Part shown: positions 35,282 to 44,988 of the stretch, piece by piece
Numbering within the stretch: the stretch's first letter is position 1
How the letters are laid out: the number at the start of each line of letters is the position of its first letter
Source: Pseudomonas sp. Bout1
GTDB lineage: Bacteria > Pseudomonadota > Gammaproteobacteria > Pseudomonadales > Pseudomonadaceae
Assembly (NCBI RefSeq): GCF_034314165.1
Contig: NZ_JAVIWK010000001.1
Location: 5,657,001-5,721,000 of the forward strand
Length of the DNA stretch: 64,000 nucleotides
Direction of reading: 5' to 3'
Translations under genes and position numbers: made by a program
Notes under the pieces: generated by a model
What the model was told of the DNA's origin: nothing
Database searches by the model: none
The model's input: only the letters and a program-made list of their open reading frames with translations

Positions 35282-35884
35282 GGGCAAGTCCAATTTCGCT
35301 GTTCGAATTATTAAGAGCAAGCACAATAGCCTAGTCGTTTCCCGCTTGGCATAGCGCTCCCCCCCAAGCAACAGCAAGCAGAGACCCAACCCACAACGAT
35401 ATAGGATTTAACCTACAAAAAAACTCCGACACGGAGGCATCCGACTTTATTGAGGCTTTCAGAAGTTTCCGAGTACAAACATACTTTGAATGAATATTCC
35501 CCGAATGGCCGGGGCCAAGGTAAACGTGCCGCACACAAGTTTCAGCCAATGCCCCTTGCTTCCTGCCAGAACGCCCATACATCGGGGACGAAGCGTGCTC
35601 TCTAAAAGTTCCATCTCGCATATTTGATTTCACTCCAAAAATCCTACAGACATGTCAGCAACTGACATGCACGTCGTACATTCATGAGTGAATTTTCTGT
35701 AGTACATAGTTCCTGTGTACGCAAAAAAAAGCATATTCAACAATGCCGCCCTTAATACGCCAGGTTGAGCCTTAACAATAAACATTGCCCCTGTAAAACT
35801 ATAAACATTCACTTAATGCCAATGAACGCATGACGATTGCATGCTACAAACTTAAACAAGGCGTACCAGACTCCGTATTCCGGG
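35282..35884. other. 600-bp AT-rich intergenic region
   Basis: Clearly lower in GC than its neighbours and without a convincing gene; the frames present have unnatural composition. It contains a perfect inverted repeat CATGTCAG-CAA-CTGACATG (35651-35669), and the response-regulator promoter must lie here. It may be a foreign insertion, a promoter/operator region, or host an unrecognised small RNA. Confidence 0.5.
35651..35669. promoter_or_regulatory. perfect 8+8-bp inverted repeat, possible operator
   Basis: CATGTCAG-CAA-CTGACATG, 19 bp long, in an AT-rich region upstream of the response regulator at 34649. The size and symmetry suit a dimeric DNA-binding protein; the ligand is unknown. Confidence 0.4.
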
Positions 35885-35919
35885 CAAAAAAAATGGCCCC
35901 TGGAAAGGGGCCATTTTTA
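35885..35919 (-). terminator. intrinsic terminator after argG
   Basis: AAAAATGGCCCC-TTTCCA-GGGGCCATTTTTTTT on the minus strand. Confidence 0.88.
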
Positions 35920-35935
35920 TCACCAGCTAAAACAC

Positions 35936-37153
35936 TCAGAACAACTTGCGACCTTTGTTGGCCGCAATGCGCATGCGCAATGCGTTCAGCTTGATGAAGC
36001 CTGCCGCATCTGCCTGGTTGTAGGCGCCGCCGTCTTCTTCGAAGGTGGCGATGTTGGCATCGAACAGCGACTCGTCGGACTTGCGACCAGTCACGATCAC
36101 GTTGCCCTTGTACAGCTTCAGGCGCACAACGCCGTTCACGTGTGCCTGGGAAGCGTCGATCATCTGTTGCAGCATCAGGCGCTCAGGGCTCCACCAGTAA
36201 CCGGTGTAGATGAGGCTGGCGTATTTCGGCATCAGCTCATCCTTAAGGTGAGCGACTTCGCGGTCCAGGGTGATGGACTCGATGGCGCGGTGAGCGCGCA
36301 GCATGATGGTGCCGCCCGGGGTCTCGTAGCAGCCACGGGACTTCATGCCCACGTAACGGTTCTCGACGATGTCGAGGCGGCCGATACCGTGTTCGCCACC
36401 GATACGGTTCAGGGTCGCCAATACGGTGGCCGGGGTCATTTCGACGCCGTCCAGCGCGACGATGTCGCCGTTGCGGTAGGTCAGTTCCAGGTACTGGGCC
36501 TTGTCAGGAGCGTTCTCCGGGGAGACGGTCCATTTCCACATGTCTTCTTCGTGCTCGGTCCAGGTGTCTTCCAGCACGCCGCCTTCGTAGGAGATGTGCA
36601 GCAAGTTGGCGTCCATCGAGTACGGGGACTTCTTCTTGCCGTGACGCTCGATCGGGATGTTGTGCTTTTCGGCGTAGTCCATCAGTTTTTCACGGGACAG
36701 CAGGTCCCATTCACGCCACGGAGCAATCACTTTTACGCCTGGCTTCAAGGCATAGGCGCCCAGTTCGAAACGCACCTGGTCGTTACCCTTGCCGGTGGCG
36801 CCATGGGAGATGGCGTCGGCGCCGGTTTCGTTGGCGATTTCGATCAGGCGCTTGGCGATCAGCGGACGTGCGATGGAAGTACCCAGCAGGTACTCGCCTT
36901 CGTAGACGGTGTTGGCGCGAAACATCGGGAAAACGAAATCGCGGACGAACTCTTCGCGCAGGTCGTCAATGTAGATCTCTTTCACGCCCATGGCTTGCGC
37001 CTTGGCACGTGCAGGTTCGACCTCTTCGCCCTGACCCAGGTCAGCGGTGAAGGTCACCACTTCACAGTTATAAGTATCCTGCAGCCACTTGAGGATCACC
37101 GAAGTGTCCAGGCCGCCGGAATACGCGAGAACGACCTTGTTTACGTCGGCCAT
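35936..37153 (-). CDS. argG: argininosuccinate synthase ArgG
   Basis: Joins citrulline and aspartate with ATP, the seventh step of arginine synthesis. The 405-residue protein has the PP-loop [15 protein letters not shown] near residue 10, the family motif [13 protein letters not shown] and the [11 protein letters not shown] region. The argF gene for the preceding step is at 45114. Confidence 0.98.
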   Translation of the reverse strand: MADVNKVVLAYSGGLDTSVILKWLQDTYNCEVVTFTADLGQGEEVEPARAKAQAMGVKEIYIDDLREEFVRDFVFPMFRANTVYEGEYLLGTSIARPLIAKRLIEIANETGADAISHGATGKGNDQVRFELGAYALKPGVKVIAPWREWDLLSREKLMDYAEKHNIPIERHGKKKSPYSMDANLLHISYEGGVLEDTWTEHEEDMWKWTVSPENAPDKAQYLELTYRNGDIVALDGVEMTPATVLATLNRIGGEHGIGRLDIVENRYVGMKSRGCYETPGGTIMLRAHRAIESITLDREVAHLKDELMPKYASLIYTGYWWSPERLMLQQMIDASQAHVNGVVRLKLYKGNVIVTGRKSDESLFDANIATFEEDGGAYNQADAAGFIKLNALRMRIAANKGRKLF

Positions 37154-37282
37154 GCCATCACTCCACGGGGTTGTACGGAAAGGCGTCGATTCTACCGACC
37201 AAAACCGTGAAATTACAGAGGCGCGACAGCAAATGAAGATAAAGCGACAGATTATGTCGACTGAGCGACCCAGCGCCGCACC

Positions 37283-38191
37283 TTATGAGGTGGCGGCCGC
37301 GTTGCCGGGTGCCTTGGCTTGGGGCGCCGGTTTCTCGGGGGCTGCCACCCGTTCGAGCTGAATATTCACCCGGCGATTTTTTGCCCGGTTGGCCGCATTG
37401 GTGTTCGGCGCCAGCGGGTAGCTTTCGCCATGAAAACGCAGGGTAATCTGCGATTCCTGGATGCCATTGGCCTTGAAGTAGTCCATCACCGCCAACGCGC
37501 GACGCCGCGAGACATCACGATTGGTCAGGCGATTGCCACTGTTGTCGGAGTGACCGTTCAGCTCGACGTGGTTGACCGTGGGGTCGGCTTTCATGAACTC
37601 GAGAATCACCGAGAGCTTCTTCTTCGCCGCCGCATCCAGTTCAATGCCACCACCGGGGAAGCCCACTTCGGTCTGTTTGACCTGCTCGTAGTTCATCGGC
37701 AGCAGCTTGGTGGTACACAGCTGATAGTCGTTGTAGGCCTTGTTGAATTTCACCGGCAACAGGCGAATCTCGGAGTAGCCTCCTTCGCGCCCATAGTGCC
37801 GCACAGTCGGGCTGCGGCCTTCGAGCAAACCGGTGAACAAGCGCCCGGCCTGGGCCTGGGAGCTGTTAAACAGTACGTCACCACTGCCGACACGCACCGC
37901 GCCCAGGTTGATATCACCGCGCCCCGGTTGCCACGGCGCAGCTGCCGCGAGCAGGGTCGCGGAACCGGCGCCCAACGAACCGTTAAAGGCTTTCAGACGA
38001 AACGTCGCCTGCTCGCCGGCCCGGCGCACGAACTCGCCCGAGCCAAAATCGGTGATCGGCTGGGTCAGGCGGCACTCGAATTTATCGCCCTCCACTTTCC
38101 ACTCAATATTCTCCAGACGTGTCTGGAACGTGAGGGCCATGGCGGGCAGGCTCGCGAACACACTGAGCAGGGCTAGATAATGCTGGCGCAC
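37283..38191 (-). CDS. motY: MotY, flagellar motor OmpA-like protein
   Basis: Periplasmic T-ring protein that stabilises stator complexes around the flagellar motor. The 302-residue precursor has a signal peptide (residues 1-18, ending LPAMA), an N-terminal MotY domain, and a C-terminal OmpA peptidoglycan-binding domain (VELNGHSDNSGNRLTNRDVSRRRA). GTG 38191 is chosen because GGAG lies 5 nt upstream and homologues begin RQ(H/R)YLALL; a second GTG lies four codons earlier. It is next to argG and pyrC as in P. aeruginosa (PA3526). Confidence 0.9.
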   Translation of the reverse strand: MRQHYLALLSVFASLPAMALTFQTRLENIEWKVEGDKFECRLTQPITDFGSGEFVRRAGEQATFRLKAFNGSLGAGSATLLAAAAPWQPGRGDINLGAVRVGSGDVLFNSSQAQAGRLFTGLLEGRSPTVRHYGREGGYSEIRLLPVKFNKAYNDYQLCTTKLLPMNYEQVKQTEVGFPGGGIELDAAAKKKLSVILEFMKADPTVNHVELNGHSDNSGNRLTNRDVSRRRALAVMDYFKANGIQESQITLRFHGESYPLAPNTNAANRAKNRRVNIQLERVAAPEKPAPQAKAPGNAAATS

Positions 38192-38347
38192 GGGCGGCTC
38201 CACTGGTTTCTACAACACATCAAGGCGTCATACATCGTTAAGGCATACCCAGGGATATCGGTCGCATCCTGCAAAACTTGATAGCGAGTGCCTGCAAGAG
38301 TCTTTTCCGGTAGCATTCCCACCAGATTGACCCGCCTGGAATCCCCA

Positions 38348-39394
38348 ATGTCCGACCGCCTGACCCTGCTGCGTCCCGACGACTGGCATATTCATCTTCG
38401 CGATGGTGCTGCGTTGCCCCAAACCGTGGCCGATGTAGCGCGCACGTTTGGCCGCGCCATCATCATGCCTAACCTGGTACCTCCGGTGCGTAACGCCGCG
38501 CAAGCCGACGCCTATCGCCAGCGTATCCTCGCTGTACGACCGGCCGGCAGCCGCTTCGAACCGTTGATGGTGCTGTACCTCACCGACCTCACTAAGCCCG
38601 AAGAAATTCGCGAGGCCAAGGCCAGTGGTTTCGTGCACGCCGCCAAGCTGTACCCGGCCGGCGCGACCACCAACTCCGACTCCGGCGTCACCAGTATCGA
38701 CAAGATCCTGCCGGCCATCGAAGCCATGGCCGAAGTGGGCATGCCGCTGCTGATCCACGGTGAAGTCACCCGGGGTGATGTGGATGTGTTCGATCGTGAA
38801 AAGATCTTCATCGACGAACACATGCGCCGCGTGGTCGAGTTGTTCCCGACCCTCAAGGTCGTGTTCGAACACATCACCACCGCTGAGGCCGTGCAGTTCG
38901 TCACCGAGGCTTCGGCCAACGTCGGCGCGACCATCACCGCGCATCACCTTTTATACAACCGCAACCACATGCTGGTGGGCGGGATTCGGCCGCACTTCTA
39001 TTGCCTGCCGATTCTCAAGCGCAACACGCACCAGGTGGCGCTGCTTGATGCCGCCACCAGTGGCAGCGAGAAGTTTTTCCTCGGCACCGACTCTGCACCT
39101 CACGCCCAACACGCCAAGGAAGCTGCGTGTGGGTGTGCCGGCTGCTACACCGCCTATGCGGCAATCGAGTTGTATGCCGAAGCGTTCGAACAACGCAACG
39201 CCCTGGACAAGCTTGAAGGGTTCGCCAGCCTCAACGGCCCGCGCTTCTATGGCCTGCCGGCGAATACCGATCGCATTACCTTGGTCCGTGAAGACTGGAC
39301 CGCCCCCACCAGCCTGCCGTTTGGCGAGCTGACCGTTATCCCGCTGCGCGCCGGTGAAACACTGCGCTGGCGCCTGCTGGAGGAACACCCGTGA
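38348..39394 (+). CDS. pyrC: dihydroorotase PyrC
   Basis: Zinc enzyme of pyrimidine synthesis closing carbamoyl-aspartate to dihydroorotate. The 348-residue class II protein has the metal-binding [10 protein letters not shown] near residue 12, Lys in [14 protein letters not shown], His in LIHGEV and FEHITT, and Asp in LGTDSAPHA. The start [13 protein letters not shown] is conserved. The GTG start of rnt overlaps its stop. Confidence 0.97.
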   Translation: MSDRLTLLRPDDWHIHLRDGAALPQTVADVARTFGRAIIMPNLVPPVRNAAQADAYRQRILAVRPAGSRFEPLMVLYLTDLTKPEEIREAKASGFVHAAKLYPAGATTNSDSGVTSIDKILPAIEAMAEVGMPLLIHGEVTRGDVDVFDREKIFIDEHMRRVVELFPTLKVVFEHITTAEAVQFVTEASANVGATITAHHLLYNRNHMLVGGIRPHFYCLPILKRNTHQVALLDAATSGSEKFFLGTDSAPHAQHAKEAACGCAGCYTAYAAIELYAEAFEQRNALDKLEGFASLNGPRFYGLPANTDRITLVREDWTAPTSLPFGELTVIPLRAGETLRWRLLEEHP

Positions 39395-40068
39395 GTGAAG
39401 ATCATTACGACGACGACCAGGAACACGGCGGCGGTGGGGGCGGTTCCCGTCACCCGATGGCCGAGCGTTTTCGTGGCTACCTGCCGGTTGTCATCGACGT
39501 AGAAACCGGTGGTTTCAATTGCGCCACCGATGCGTTGCTGGAAATTGCTGCCACGACGATCGGCATGGATGAACAGGGTTTCGTGTTCCCGGAACACACC
39601 CACTTCTTCCGCGTCGAGCCGTTCGAAGGCGCCAACATCGAAGCGGCCGCCCTGGAGTTCACCGGAATCAAGCTGGACCATCCGCTGCGCATGGCAGTCA
39701 GTGAAGAAGCGGCGTTGACCGACATCTTCCGTGGCGTACGCAAGGCCTTGAAGGCCAATGGCTGCAAACGCGCGATCCTGGTGGGCCACAACAGCAGCTT
39801 CGACCTGGGCTTCCTCAACGCCGCCGTGACGCGCCTGGACATGAAGCGTAACCCGTTTCACCCGTTCTCCAGCTTCGACACCGCCACCCTCGCAGGCTTG
39901 GCCTATGGCCAGACCGTGCTGGCCAAGGCCTGCCAGGCTGCCGGTATCGACTTTGACGGTCGCGAGGCCCACTCGGCCCGCTACGACACCGAGAAGACGG
40001 CCGAGCTGTTCTGCGGCATCGTCAACCGCTGGAAACAAATGGGCGGCTGGGAAGACTTCGGCGACTGA
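39391..40068 (+). CDS. rnt: ribonuclease T
   Basis: DEDDh 3'-5' exonuclease that trims tRNA, 5S and 23S rRNA ends. The 225-residue protein has exonuclease motif [12 protein letters not shown], motif [14 protein letters not shown] and motif [17 protein letters not shown]. The N terminus is glycine-rich (EHGGGGGGS). GTG start overlapping the pyrC stop (GTGA) indicates coupling. Confidence 0.95.
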   Translation: MSEDHYDDDQEHGGGGGGSRHPMAERFRGYLPVVIDVETGGFNCATDALLEIAATTIGMDEQGFVFPEHTHFFRVEPFEGANIEAAALEFTGIKLDHPLRMAVSEEAALTDIFRGVRKALKANGCKRAILVGHNSSFDLGFLNAAVTRLDMKRNPFHPFSSFDTATLAGLAYGQTVLAKACQAAGIDFDGREAHSARYDTEKTAELFCGIVNRWKQMGGWEDFGD

Positions 40069-40106
40069 AGCTGACCCAAACAAGACCTCTGCAGCGAGCG
40101 GGCTTC

Positions 40107-40255
40107 TGTGGCGAGGGAGCTTGCTCGCGCTGGGCTGCGTAGCGGCCCCGATAACCCCGCCGCGGTTAACCTGTTAAACCGCGGTGTCAGGTTCTGGGGC
40201 CGCTTCGCAGCCCAGCGCGAGCAAGCTCGCTCGCCACAACAGCTTGCTCGCCACA
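40107..40255. repeat. REPIN, TGTGGCGAGGGAGC type, with an extra tip copy
   Basis: Inverted arms (TGTGGCGAGGGAGCTTGCTC and its complement) with GGGCTGCG palindromes around a spacer that itself has an inverted repeat (CCGCGGTTAA/TTAAACCGCGG). A partial extra copy of the tip, AGCTTGCTCGCCACA, is attached at the right (40241-40255). It lies between convergent rnt and the peroxiredoxin. Confidence 0.85.
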
Positions 40256-40273
40256 AAACCAAATGCAGCGCAT

Positions 40274-40305
40274 AAAAAAACCGGCCTTCTCAGGCCGGTT
40301 TTTTT
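40274..40305 (-). terminator. intrinsic terminator after peroxiredoxin
   Basis: AAAAAAACCGGCC-TTCTCA-GGCCGGTTTTTTT, symmetrical with A and T tracts, so it can also stop plus-strand transcription. Confidence 0.88.
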
Positions 40306-40321
40306 GTACCGCGAAGCTGGC

Positions 40322-40924
40322 TTACAACTTGCCAGCGTTCTCGGTCAGGTAAGCCGCAACGCCTTCTGGCGAAGCGTTCATGCCTTTGTCGCCTTTTTTC
40401 CAGTTGGCAGGGCAGACTTCGCCGTGCTCTTCGTGGAATTGCAGAGCGTCGACCAGGCGGATCAGCTCTTCCATGTTACGGCCCAGCGGCAGGTCGTTGA
40501 TGATCTGCGAGCGCACAACGCCCTTGTCGTCGATCAGGAACGCGCCACGGAAGGCCACGCCGCCTTCGGACTCAACGTCGTAGGCCTTGGCGATGTCGTG
40601 CTTCATGTCGGCAGCCATGGTGTATTTGACTTTGCCGATGCCGCCATCATTGATGGCGGTGTTGCGCCAGGCGTTGTGGGTGAAATGGGAGTCGATGGAA
40701 ACGGCTACCACTTCAACGTTACGCGCCTTGAAGTCGTCCATGCGGTGATCCAGAGCGATCAGCTCCGAAGGGCAGACGAAGGTGAAGTCCAGCGGGTAGA
40801 AGAACACCAGGCCGTATTTGCCTTTGATGGCTTCAGACAGTTTGAAGCTGTCTACGATTTCGCCATTGCCGAGGACGGCAGGTACGTCGAAATCCGGGGC
40901 TTTTTTGCCGACGAGTACGCTCAT
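40322..40924 (-). CDS. 2-Cys peroxiredoxin (AhpC/Tsa family)
   Basis: A 200-residue thiol peroxidase that reduces hydroperoxides. The peroxidatic Cys is in DFTFVCPSE near residue 51 and the resolving Cys in HGEVCPANW near residue 170, so it is a typical 2-Cys enzyme. It equals PA3529 by position (rnt-prx-bfd). It is divergent from bfd. Confidence 0.94.
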   Translation of the reverse strand: MSVLVGKKAPDFDVPAVLGNGEIVDSFKLSEAIKGKYGLVFFYPLDFTFVCPSELIALDHRMDDFKARNVEVVAVSIDSHFTHNAWRNTAINDGGIGKVKYTMAADMKHDIAKAYDVESEGGVAFRGAFLIDDKGVVRSQIINDLPLGRNMEELIRLVDALQFHEEHGEVCPANWKKGDKGMNASPEGVAAYLTENAGKL

Positions 40925-41100
40925 TGGGTATCTCCTGATGGTGGTGACTTGAAGTAAAAGGATCCCTTCCAGTGTGCCGTGGGTAGACGACAGCCCTGTG
41001 ACGGGATCACGCTTCGTGAAGACCGACCATCATACACGGCTCGGGAAAAAACCGTTCGTCAGTGGGTAATCATTCTGACCCAAACCATCGAGAAACTACT

Positions 41101-41129
41101 TTGACAATCATTCTCGTTAACATTAAGAT
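41101..41129 (+). promoter_or_regulatory. bfd promoter with Fur-box-like sequence
   Basis: TTGACA (41101-41106) and TAAGAT (41124-41129) are 17 bp apart. The spacer region 41103-41121 matches the 19-bp Fur consensus at 13 positions. Iron-starvation induction of bfd is known in P. aeruginosa. Confidence 0.65.
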
Positions 41130-41167
41130 CCATCGCACTTAAGCCTTACCCGCGATGGTTCTCCCTT

Positions 41168-41386
41168 ATGTATGTCTGCCTCTGCACTGGCGTCACCGAC
41201 GGACAAATCCGCGAAGCAATCTATGAAGGTTGCTGCAGCTACAAGGAAGTACGTGAAACCACCGGCGTTGCCAGCCAATGCGGCAAATGCGCCTGCCTCG
41301 CCAAGCAAGTGGTACGGGAGACCCTGACGCAGCTGCAAACTGCCCAGGCTGCGATCCCCTACTCAGCAGAATTTACACACGCTTAA
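41168..41386 (+). CDS. bfd: bacterioferritin-associated ferredoxin Bfd
   Basis: A 72-residue [2Fe-2S] protein that donates electrons to bacterioferritin heme to release stored iron. The BFD fold cysteines are C4 and C6 (YVCLCTGVTD) and the pair in SQCGKCAC near residue 38-41. It precedes a bfr gene, its usual partner, and has a Fur-like promoter and a terminator. Confidence 0.95.
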   Translation: MYVCLCTGVTDGQIREAIYEGCCSYKEVRETTGVASQCGKCACLAKQVVRETLTQLQTAQAAIPYSAEFTHA

Positions 41387-41402
41387 TCGGCGTGTTTTAA
41401 AG

Positions 41403-41428
41403 AACCGGACTTAGTGTCCGGTTTTTTT
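41403..41428 (+). terminator. intrinsic terminator after bfd
   Basis: ACCGGAC-TTAGT-GTCCGGT followed by T6. Confidence 0.85.
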
Positions 41429-41586
41429 ATGCCCGCAATTCAAACAGTTAGCGCGAAGACGCGGAACACAAACATTCTTATTCCGATTAATTTTCATTTA
41501 TTATTCAATAACTTAGGTTTGACAGTAGTAAATACGCAGCTCAAACTCCGCCTTATATACAGCTAATACAGGGCAGGACCCCCATC

Positions 41587-42057
41587 ATGAAAGGCGACAT
41601 TACAGTCATCCAGCAACTCAACAAAATCCTTGCCAATGAACTGGTCGCGATCAATCAGTACTTCCTGCATGCGCGCATGTATGACGATTGGGGCCTGGAA
41701 AAGCTGGGCAAGCGTGAATACAAAGAATCCATCAAGGCCATGAAGGATGCTGACGCGCTGATCAAGCGCATCCTGTTCCTGGAAGGCCTGCCGAACGTGC
41801 AGGACCTGGGCAAGCTGAACATCGGCGAGCACACCCAGGAAATGATCAACTGCGACCTGAACTTCGAGCGCAAGAGCCACGCCGACCTCAAGGCCGCCAT
41901 CGCGCATTGCGAAACCAAGGGCGACTTCGGCAGCCGTGAACTGCTGGAAGATATCCTTGAAGACCAGGAAGAACACATCGACTGGCTCGAAACCCAAATC
42001 GGCCTGATCGGCAAAGTGACTATCGAGAATTACCTGCAATCGCAGATGGGTGAATAA
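41587..42057 (+). CDS. bfr: bacterioferritin subunit with defective ferroxidase centre
   Basis: A 156-residue ferritin-like subunit that would join a 24-mer iron store. Heme ligand Met52 is present. Of the six ferroxidase ligands, Glu18, Glu94 and His130 are kept, but Glu51 is Ala, His54 is Asp (IKAMKDAD) and Glu127 is Gln (EDQEEH). It therefore resembles heme-binding, catalytically poor subunits that need a competent partner subunit, as reported for two-subunit bacterioferritins. It follows bfd, the Fe-release ferredoxin. P. aeruginosa BfrB in the same place has the intact ligands. Confidence 0.93.
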   Translation: MKGDITVIQQLNKILANELVAINQYFLHARMYDDWGLEKLGKREYKESIKAMKDADALIKRILFLEGLPNVQDLGKLNIGEHTQEMINCDLNFERKSHADLKAAIAHCETKGDFGSRELLEDILEDQEEHIDWLETQIGLIGKVTIENYLQSQMGE

Positions 42058-42076
42058 CCCTTAATTCCCAGCCACT

Positions 42077-42114
42077 AAAAAGCCCCGCTCTCTTTCGAGA
42101 AGCGGGGCTTTTTT
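42077..42114. terminator. bidirectional terminator between bfr and grxD
   Basis: AAAAAGCCCCGCT(TCTC)...AGCGGGGCTTTTTT between convergent genes. Confidence 0.88.
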
Positions 42115-42135
42115 ATTGCCGCTACCTGGAATAAA

Positions 42136-42474
42136 TCAGGCTTCGGTCTTCGCAGCGGCTTTTTCTGCTGCGTCTTTGATCAGTGCCTGCAACGAACCAT
42201 CGGCCGCCATTTCGGTGATGATGTCGCTACCGCCGACCAGCTCACCGGCAACCCACAGCTGCGGGAAGGTTGGCCAGTTAGCGTACTTCGGCAGGTTGGC
42301 GCGGATTTCCGGGTTCTGCAGGATATCCACGTAGGCGAATTTCTCGCCACATTGCATGATTGCCTGGGAAGCCTTTGCGGAGAAGCCACACTGGGGAGCG
42401 TTAGGTGCGCCCTTCATGTAAAGCAGAATAGTGTTGCTGGCAATCTGCTCTTTGATCGTTTCGATGATATCCAT
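42136..42474 (-). CDS. grxD: monothiol glutaredoxin GrxD
   Basis: A 112-residue monothiol glutaredoxin that carries or hands over [2Fe-2S] clusters. The active site is CGFS in PNAPQCGFSAKA near residue 29, with the glutathione-binding WPTFPQLWV and GGSDI motifs. Position beside bfd-bfr links it to iron metabolism. Confidence 0.96.
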   Translation of the reverse strand: MDIIETIKEQIASNTILLYMKGAPNAPQCGFSAKASQAIMQCGEKFAYVDILQNPEIRANLPKYANWPTFPQLWVAGELVGGSDIITEMAADGSLQALIKDAAEKAAAKTEA

Positions 42475-42573
42475 GGAACACCTCGGCTGGAACTTTCCGA
42501 CTCATGGGTCGGCACGGTGGCGCATTGTAACGCAAACCCCAGCGTGACGCTCGGACTCCCCGACAGACAATCC

Positions 42574-44670
42574 CTACGCCGCTGCCACCCGCACCGGCAC
42601 ACCGTTCAACGCCGCGTTGCCCGACAGTTCATCCAGTTGCCGCTCATCCGTCAGGTCGTTCGCACTCGCCCCTGGCTGCCCGCTGGCGATGGTCATCTGC
42701 ACGCCCGGGCGGCCATGGCCCCAGCCGTGGGGCAGGCTGACCACGCCAGGCATCATGTCCAGGCTGGCCAACACTTCCACTTCGATCATGCCGATGCGCG
42801 AACTCACACGCACCCGCTGCCCGTCGATAAGCTGACGGTGGGCCAGGTCGTCGGGATGCATCAGCAACTGGTGGCGGGGTTTGCCTTTCACCAGCCGGTG
42901 GTAGTTGTGCATCCAGGAGTTGTTGCTGCGCACATGCCGGCGGCCAATCAGCAGCAACTCATTCACCTCGGGCACTGGTTGCGCGGCAAAGCGTGCCAAG
43001 TCTGCGAGGATCACCGGCGGGGCGGCCTGCAAACGGCCATTGGCGGTTTTCATGCGCCTCGCCAGATTGGGCTTCAGCGGCCCCAGGTCCAGGCCGTGAG
43101 GATGATCGGCCAGCGCGGCAATGGACAAACTGTCGCCATAAGGCCCGGCCCGCAGCCCAAAGTCGATCATCTGCACAGGCGGCAGGGTCGGCTTGAGCGC
43201 AGTGCCGGTTTTCGCCGCAAACGCCTGGGCCAGTCCGACGAATATTTCCCAGTCATGCAACGCGCCCTCGGGTTTTGGCAGAATGGCGCGATTGAAGCGG
43301 GTGACGTTGCGCACCGCGAACATATTGAACGTGGTGTCGTAGTGATCGTTTTCCAGCGCCGAGGTGGACGGCAGGATCAGGTCGGCATAGCGCGTGGTTT
43401 CGTTGATATACAGGTCGATGCTTACCATGAACTCCAGGCCGTCCAGCGCCTGCTCCAACTGCCGGCCATTCGGTGTGGACAGCACCGGATTCCCCGCCAC
43501 GGTTACAAGGGCGCGGATTTGCCCTTCGCCCTCGGTAAGCATTTCTTCGGCCAATGCAGAAACCGGCAACTCGCCACCGTACTCCGGCCGCCCGGAAACC
43601 CGGCTCTGCCAGCGATTGAAATGGCCGCCGGAGGTGGAAGCCACCAAGTCGACTGCCGGCGTGGTGCACAAGGCGCCACCGACTTGATCCAGGTTGCCGG
43701 TGACCAGGTTGATCAACTGCACCAGCCAATGGCACAGCGTGCCGAACGCCTGGGTCGAGACGCCCATGCGGCCATAACACACTGCCGTGTCGGCCGCGGC
43801 AAAATCCCGCGCCAACTGGCGGATCTGCTCGGCGGGCACTGCGCATTGGCGGCTCATGGCTTCAGCAGTGAATCCGGCGACGGCGTGGCGTACTTCATCC
43901 AGGCCGTCCACTGGCAGGTGACTGTCACGGGTGAGGTTTTCGGCAAACAGCGTATTGAGCAAGCCGAACAACAACGCCGCATCGCCGCCCGGGCGCACAA
44001 AAAGATGTTGGTCAGCCATCGCCGCCGTCTCGCTGCGCCGTGGGTCAACCACCACGACTTTGCCGCCGCGGGCCTGAATGGCCTTCAGGCGTTTCTCTAC
44101 ATCCGGCACGGTCATGATGCTGCCGTTGGACGCCAGCGGGTTGCCACCAAGGATCAGCATGAAGTCGGTATGGTCGATGTCCGGGATCGGCAGCAACAGG
44201 CCGTGGCCGTACATCAGGTGGCTGGTGAGGTGATGGGGCAGTTGGTCCACCGAGGTCGCAGAGAATCGATTACGGGTCTTGAGCAGGCCCAGGAAGTAAT
44301 TGCTGTGGGTCATCAGGCCATAGTTGTGCACGCTCGGATTGCCCTGGTACACCGCCACCGCGTTCTGCCCATGGCGCGCCTGGATACCCGCGAGACGCTC
44401 GGCTACAAGCGCAAAGGCGTCTTCCCACGGGATAGGCCGCCATTCGCTGCCCACCCGCAGCATGGGCTGGTGCAAGCGGTCCGGGTCATTCTGGATATCT
44501 TGCAGGGCTACAGCCTTGGGGCAGATATGGCCACGGCTGAAGGTGTCCAGCGGGTCACCCTTGATCGAGGTGATCGCAAGGCTCCCGTCTTCGCCCTGGG
44601 TGGTTTCCAGTGTAAGGCCGCAGATGGCTTCGCACAGATGGCAGGCACGGTGGTGGAGAGTCTTGGTCAT
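42574..44670 (-). CDS. molybdopterin oxidoreductase (formate dehydrogenase-like)
   Basis: A 698-residue Mo-bis-MGD enzyme. The N-terminal [4Fe-4S] motif is CHLCEAICGL with the fourth Cys in GHICPKA. Cofactor-binding regions include MLILGGNPLASN, DPRRSETA and the C-terminal dinucleotide-binding domain (LPHGWGHGRPG). No selenocysteine codon is seen. No FeS, membrane or chaperone subunit is adjacent, so it is a stand-alone oxidoreductase of unknown substrate. The start MTKTLHHRACHLCEAICG is used; the upstream open stretch is non-homologous. Confidence 0.88.
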   Translation of the reverse strand: MTKTLHHRACHLCEAICGLTLETTQGEDGSLAITSIKGDPLDTFSRGHICPKAVALQDIQNDPDRLHQPMLRVGSEWRPIPWEDAFALVAERLAGIQARHGQNAVAVYQGNPSVHNYGLMTHSNYFLGLLKTRNRFSATSVDQLPHHLTSHLMYGHGLLLPIPDIDHTDFMLILGGNPLASNGSIMTVPDVEKRLKAIQARGGKVVVVDPRRSETAAMADQHLFVRPGGDAALLFGLLNTLFAENLTRDSHLPVDGLDEVRHAVAGFTAEAMSRQCAVPAEQIRQLARDFAAADTAVCYGRMGVSTQAFGTLCHWLVQLINLVTGNLDQVGGALCTTPAVDLVASTSGGHFNRWQSRVSGRPEYGGELPVSALAEEMLTEGEGQIRALVTVAGNPVLSTPNGRQLEQALDGLEFMVSIDLYINETTRYADLILPSTSALENDHYDTTFNMFAVRNVTRFNRAILPKPEGALHDWEIFVGLAQAFAAKTGTALKPTLPPVQMIDFGLRAGPYGDSLSIAALADHPHGLDLGPLKPNLARRMKTANGRLQAAPPVILADLARFAAQPVPEVNELLLIGRRHVRSNNSWMHNYHRLVKGKPRHQLLMHPDDLAHRQLIDGQRVRVSSRIGMIEVEVLASLDMMPGVVSLPHGWGHGRPGVQMTIASGQPGASANDLTDERQLDELSGNAALNGVPVRVAAA

Positions 44671-44972
44671 GGCCAGTCTCTTTATTGTGGGCTGGGCGCT
44701 TCGGAGAAAAACTATGGCCCGCCCTCGCGAGCAGCGCCAGCAACGTTCGTCGTGTGAATCCAACGGCATCAGGCCAGGCCATGAGGAAACATCAGGAAAT
44801 GTTTCAGCGCCCTCCGACAGCCCACTGAAACCGACGCACCTTGGCCTGCGCCCGCCTTCGTGCATTGCAAAGTGGCGCAGCGCCAGTGTACAAATGAGCG
44901 ACTGCTGTCAGGAAACAGGCTTCAAAAGCGCCCTCCCCGCGTCCTTGAACTCCCCTAAAAACTGTAGCCCTA
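44671..44972. other. intergenic region before argF
   Basis: About 300 bp without a convincing gene, between the start of the molybdopterin oxidoreductase and the argF control region. No operator or RNA gene was recognised. Confidence 0.35.
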
Positions 44973-44988
44973 TTGGTAAGACGCGACA
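44973..44988. promoter_or_regulatory. ArgR half-site (ARG box) upstream of argF
   Basis: On the minus strand TGTCGC-GTCTTACC-AA fits the P. aeruginosa ArgR half-site TGTCGC-N8-AA exactly. Next to it TGTC lies in inverted order (GACATTTAATGTC). Repression of argF by ArgR and arginine is known in P. aeruginosa. Confidence 0.55.

Noticed and set aside
35331..35633. 100-codon frame in the AT-rich gap
   Set aside because: No ribosome-binding site, no family features, composition unlike any protein class.
41519..41560. TTGACA-based promoter for bfr
   Set aside because: TTGACA is present but no -10 box lies at an acceptable distance.
42352..44757. 801-codon open frame antisense to the molybdopterin oxidoreductase
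   Set aside because: Shadow of a well-supported gene; His/Gln/Arg-rich, no motif, no plausible ribosome-binding site.
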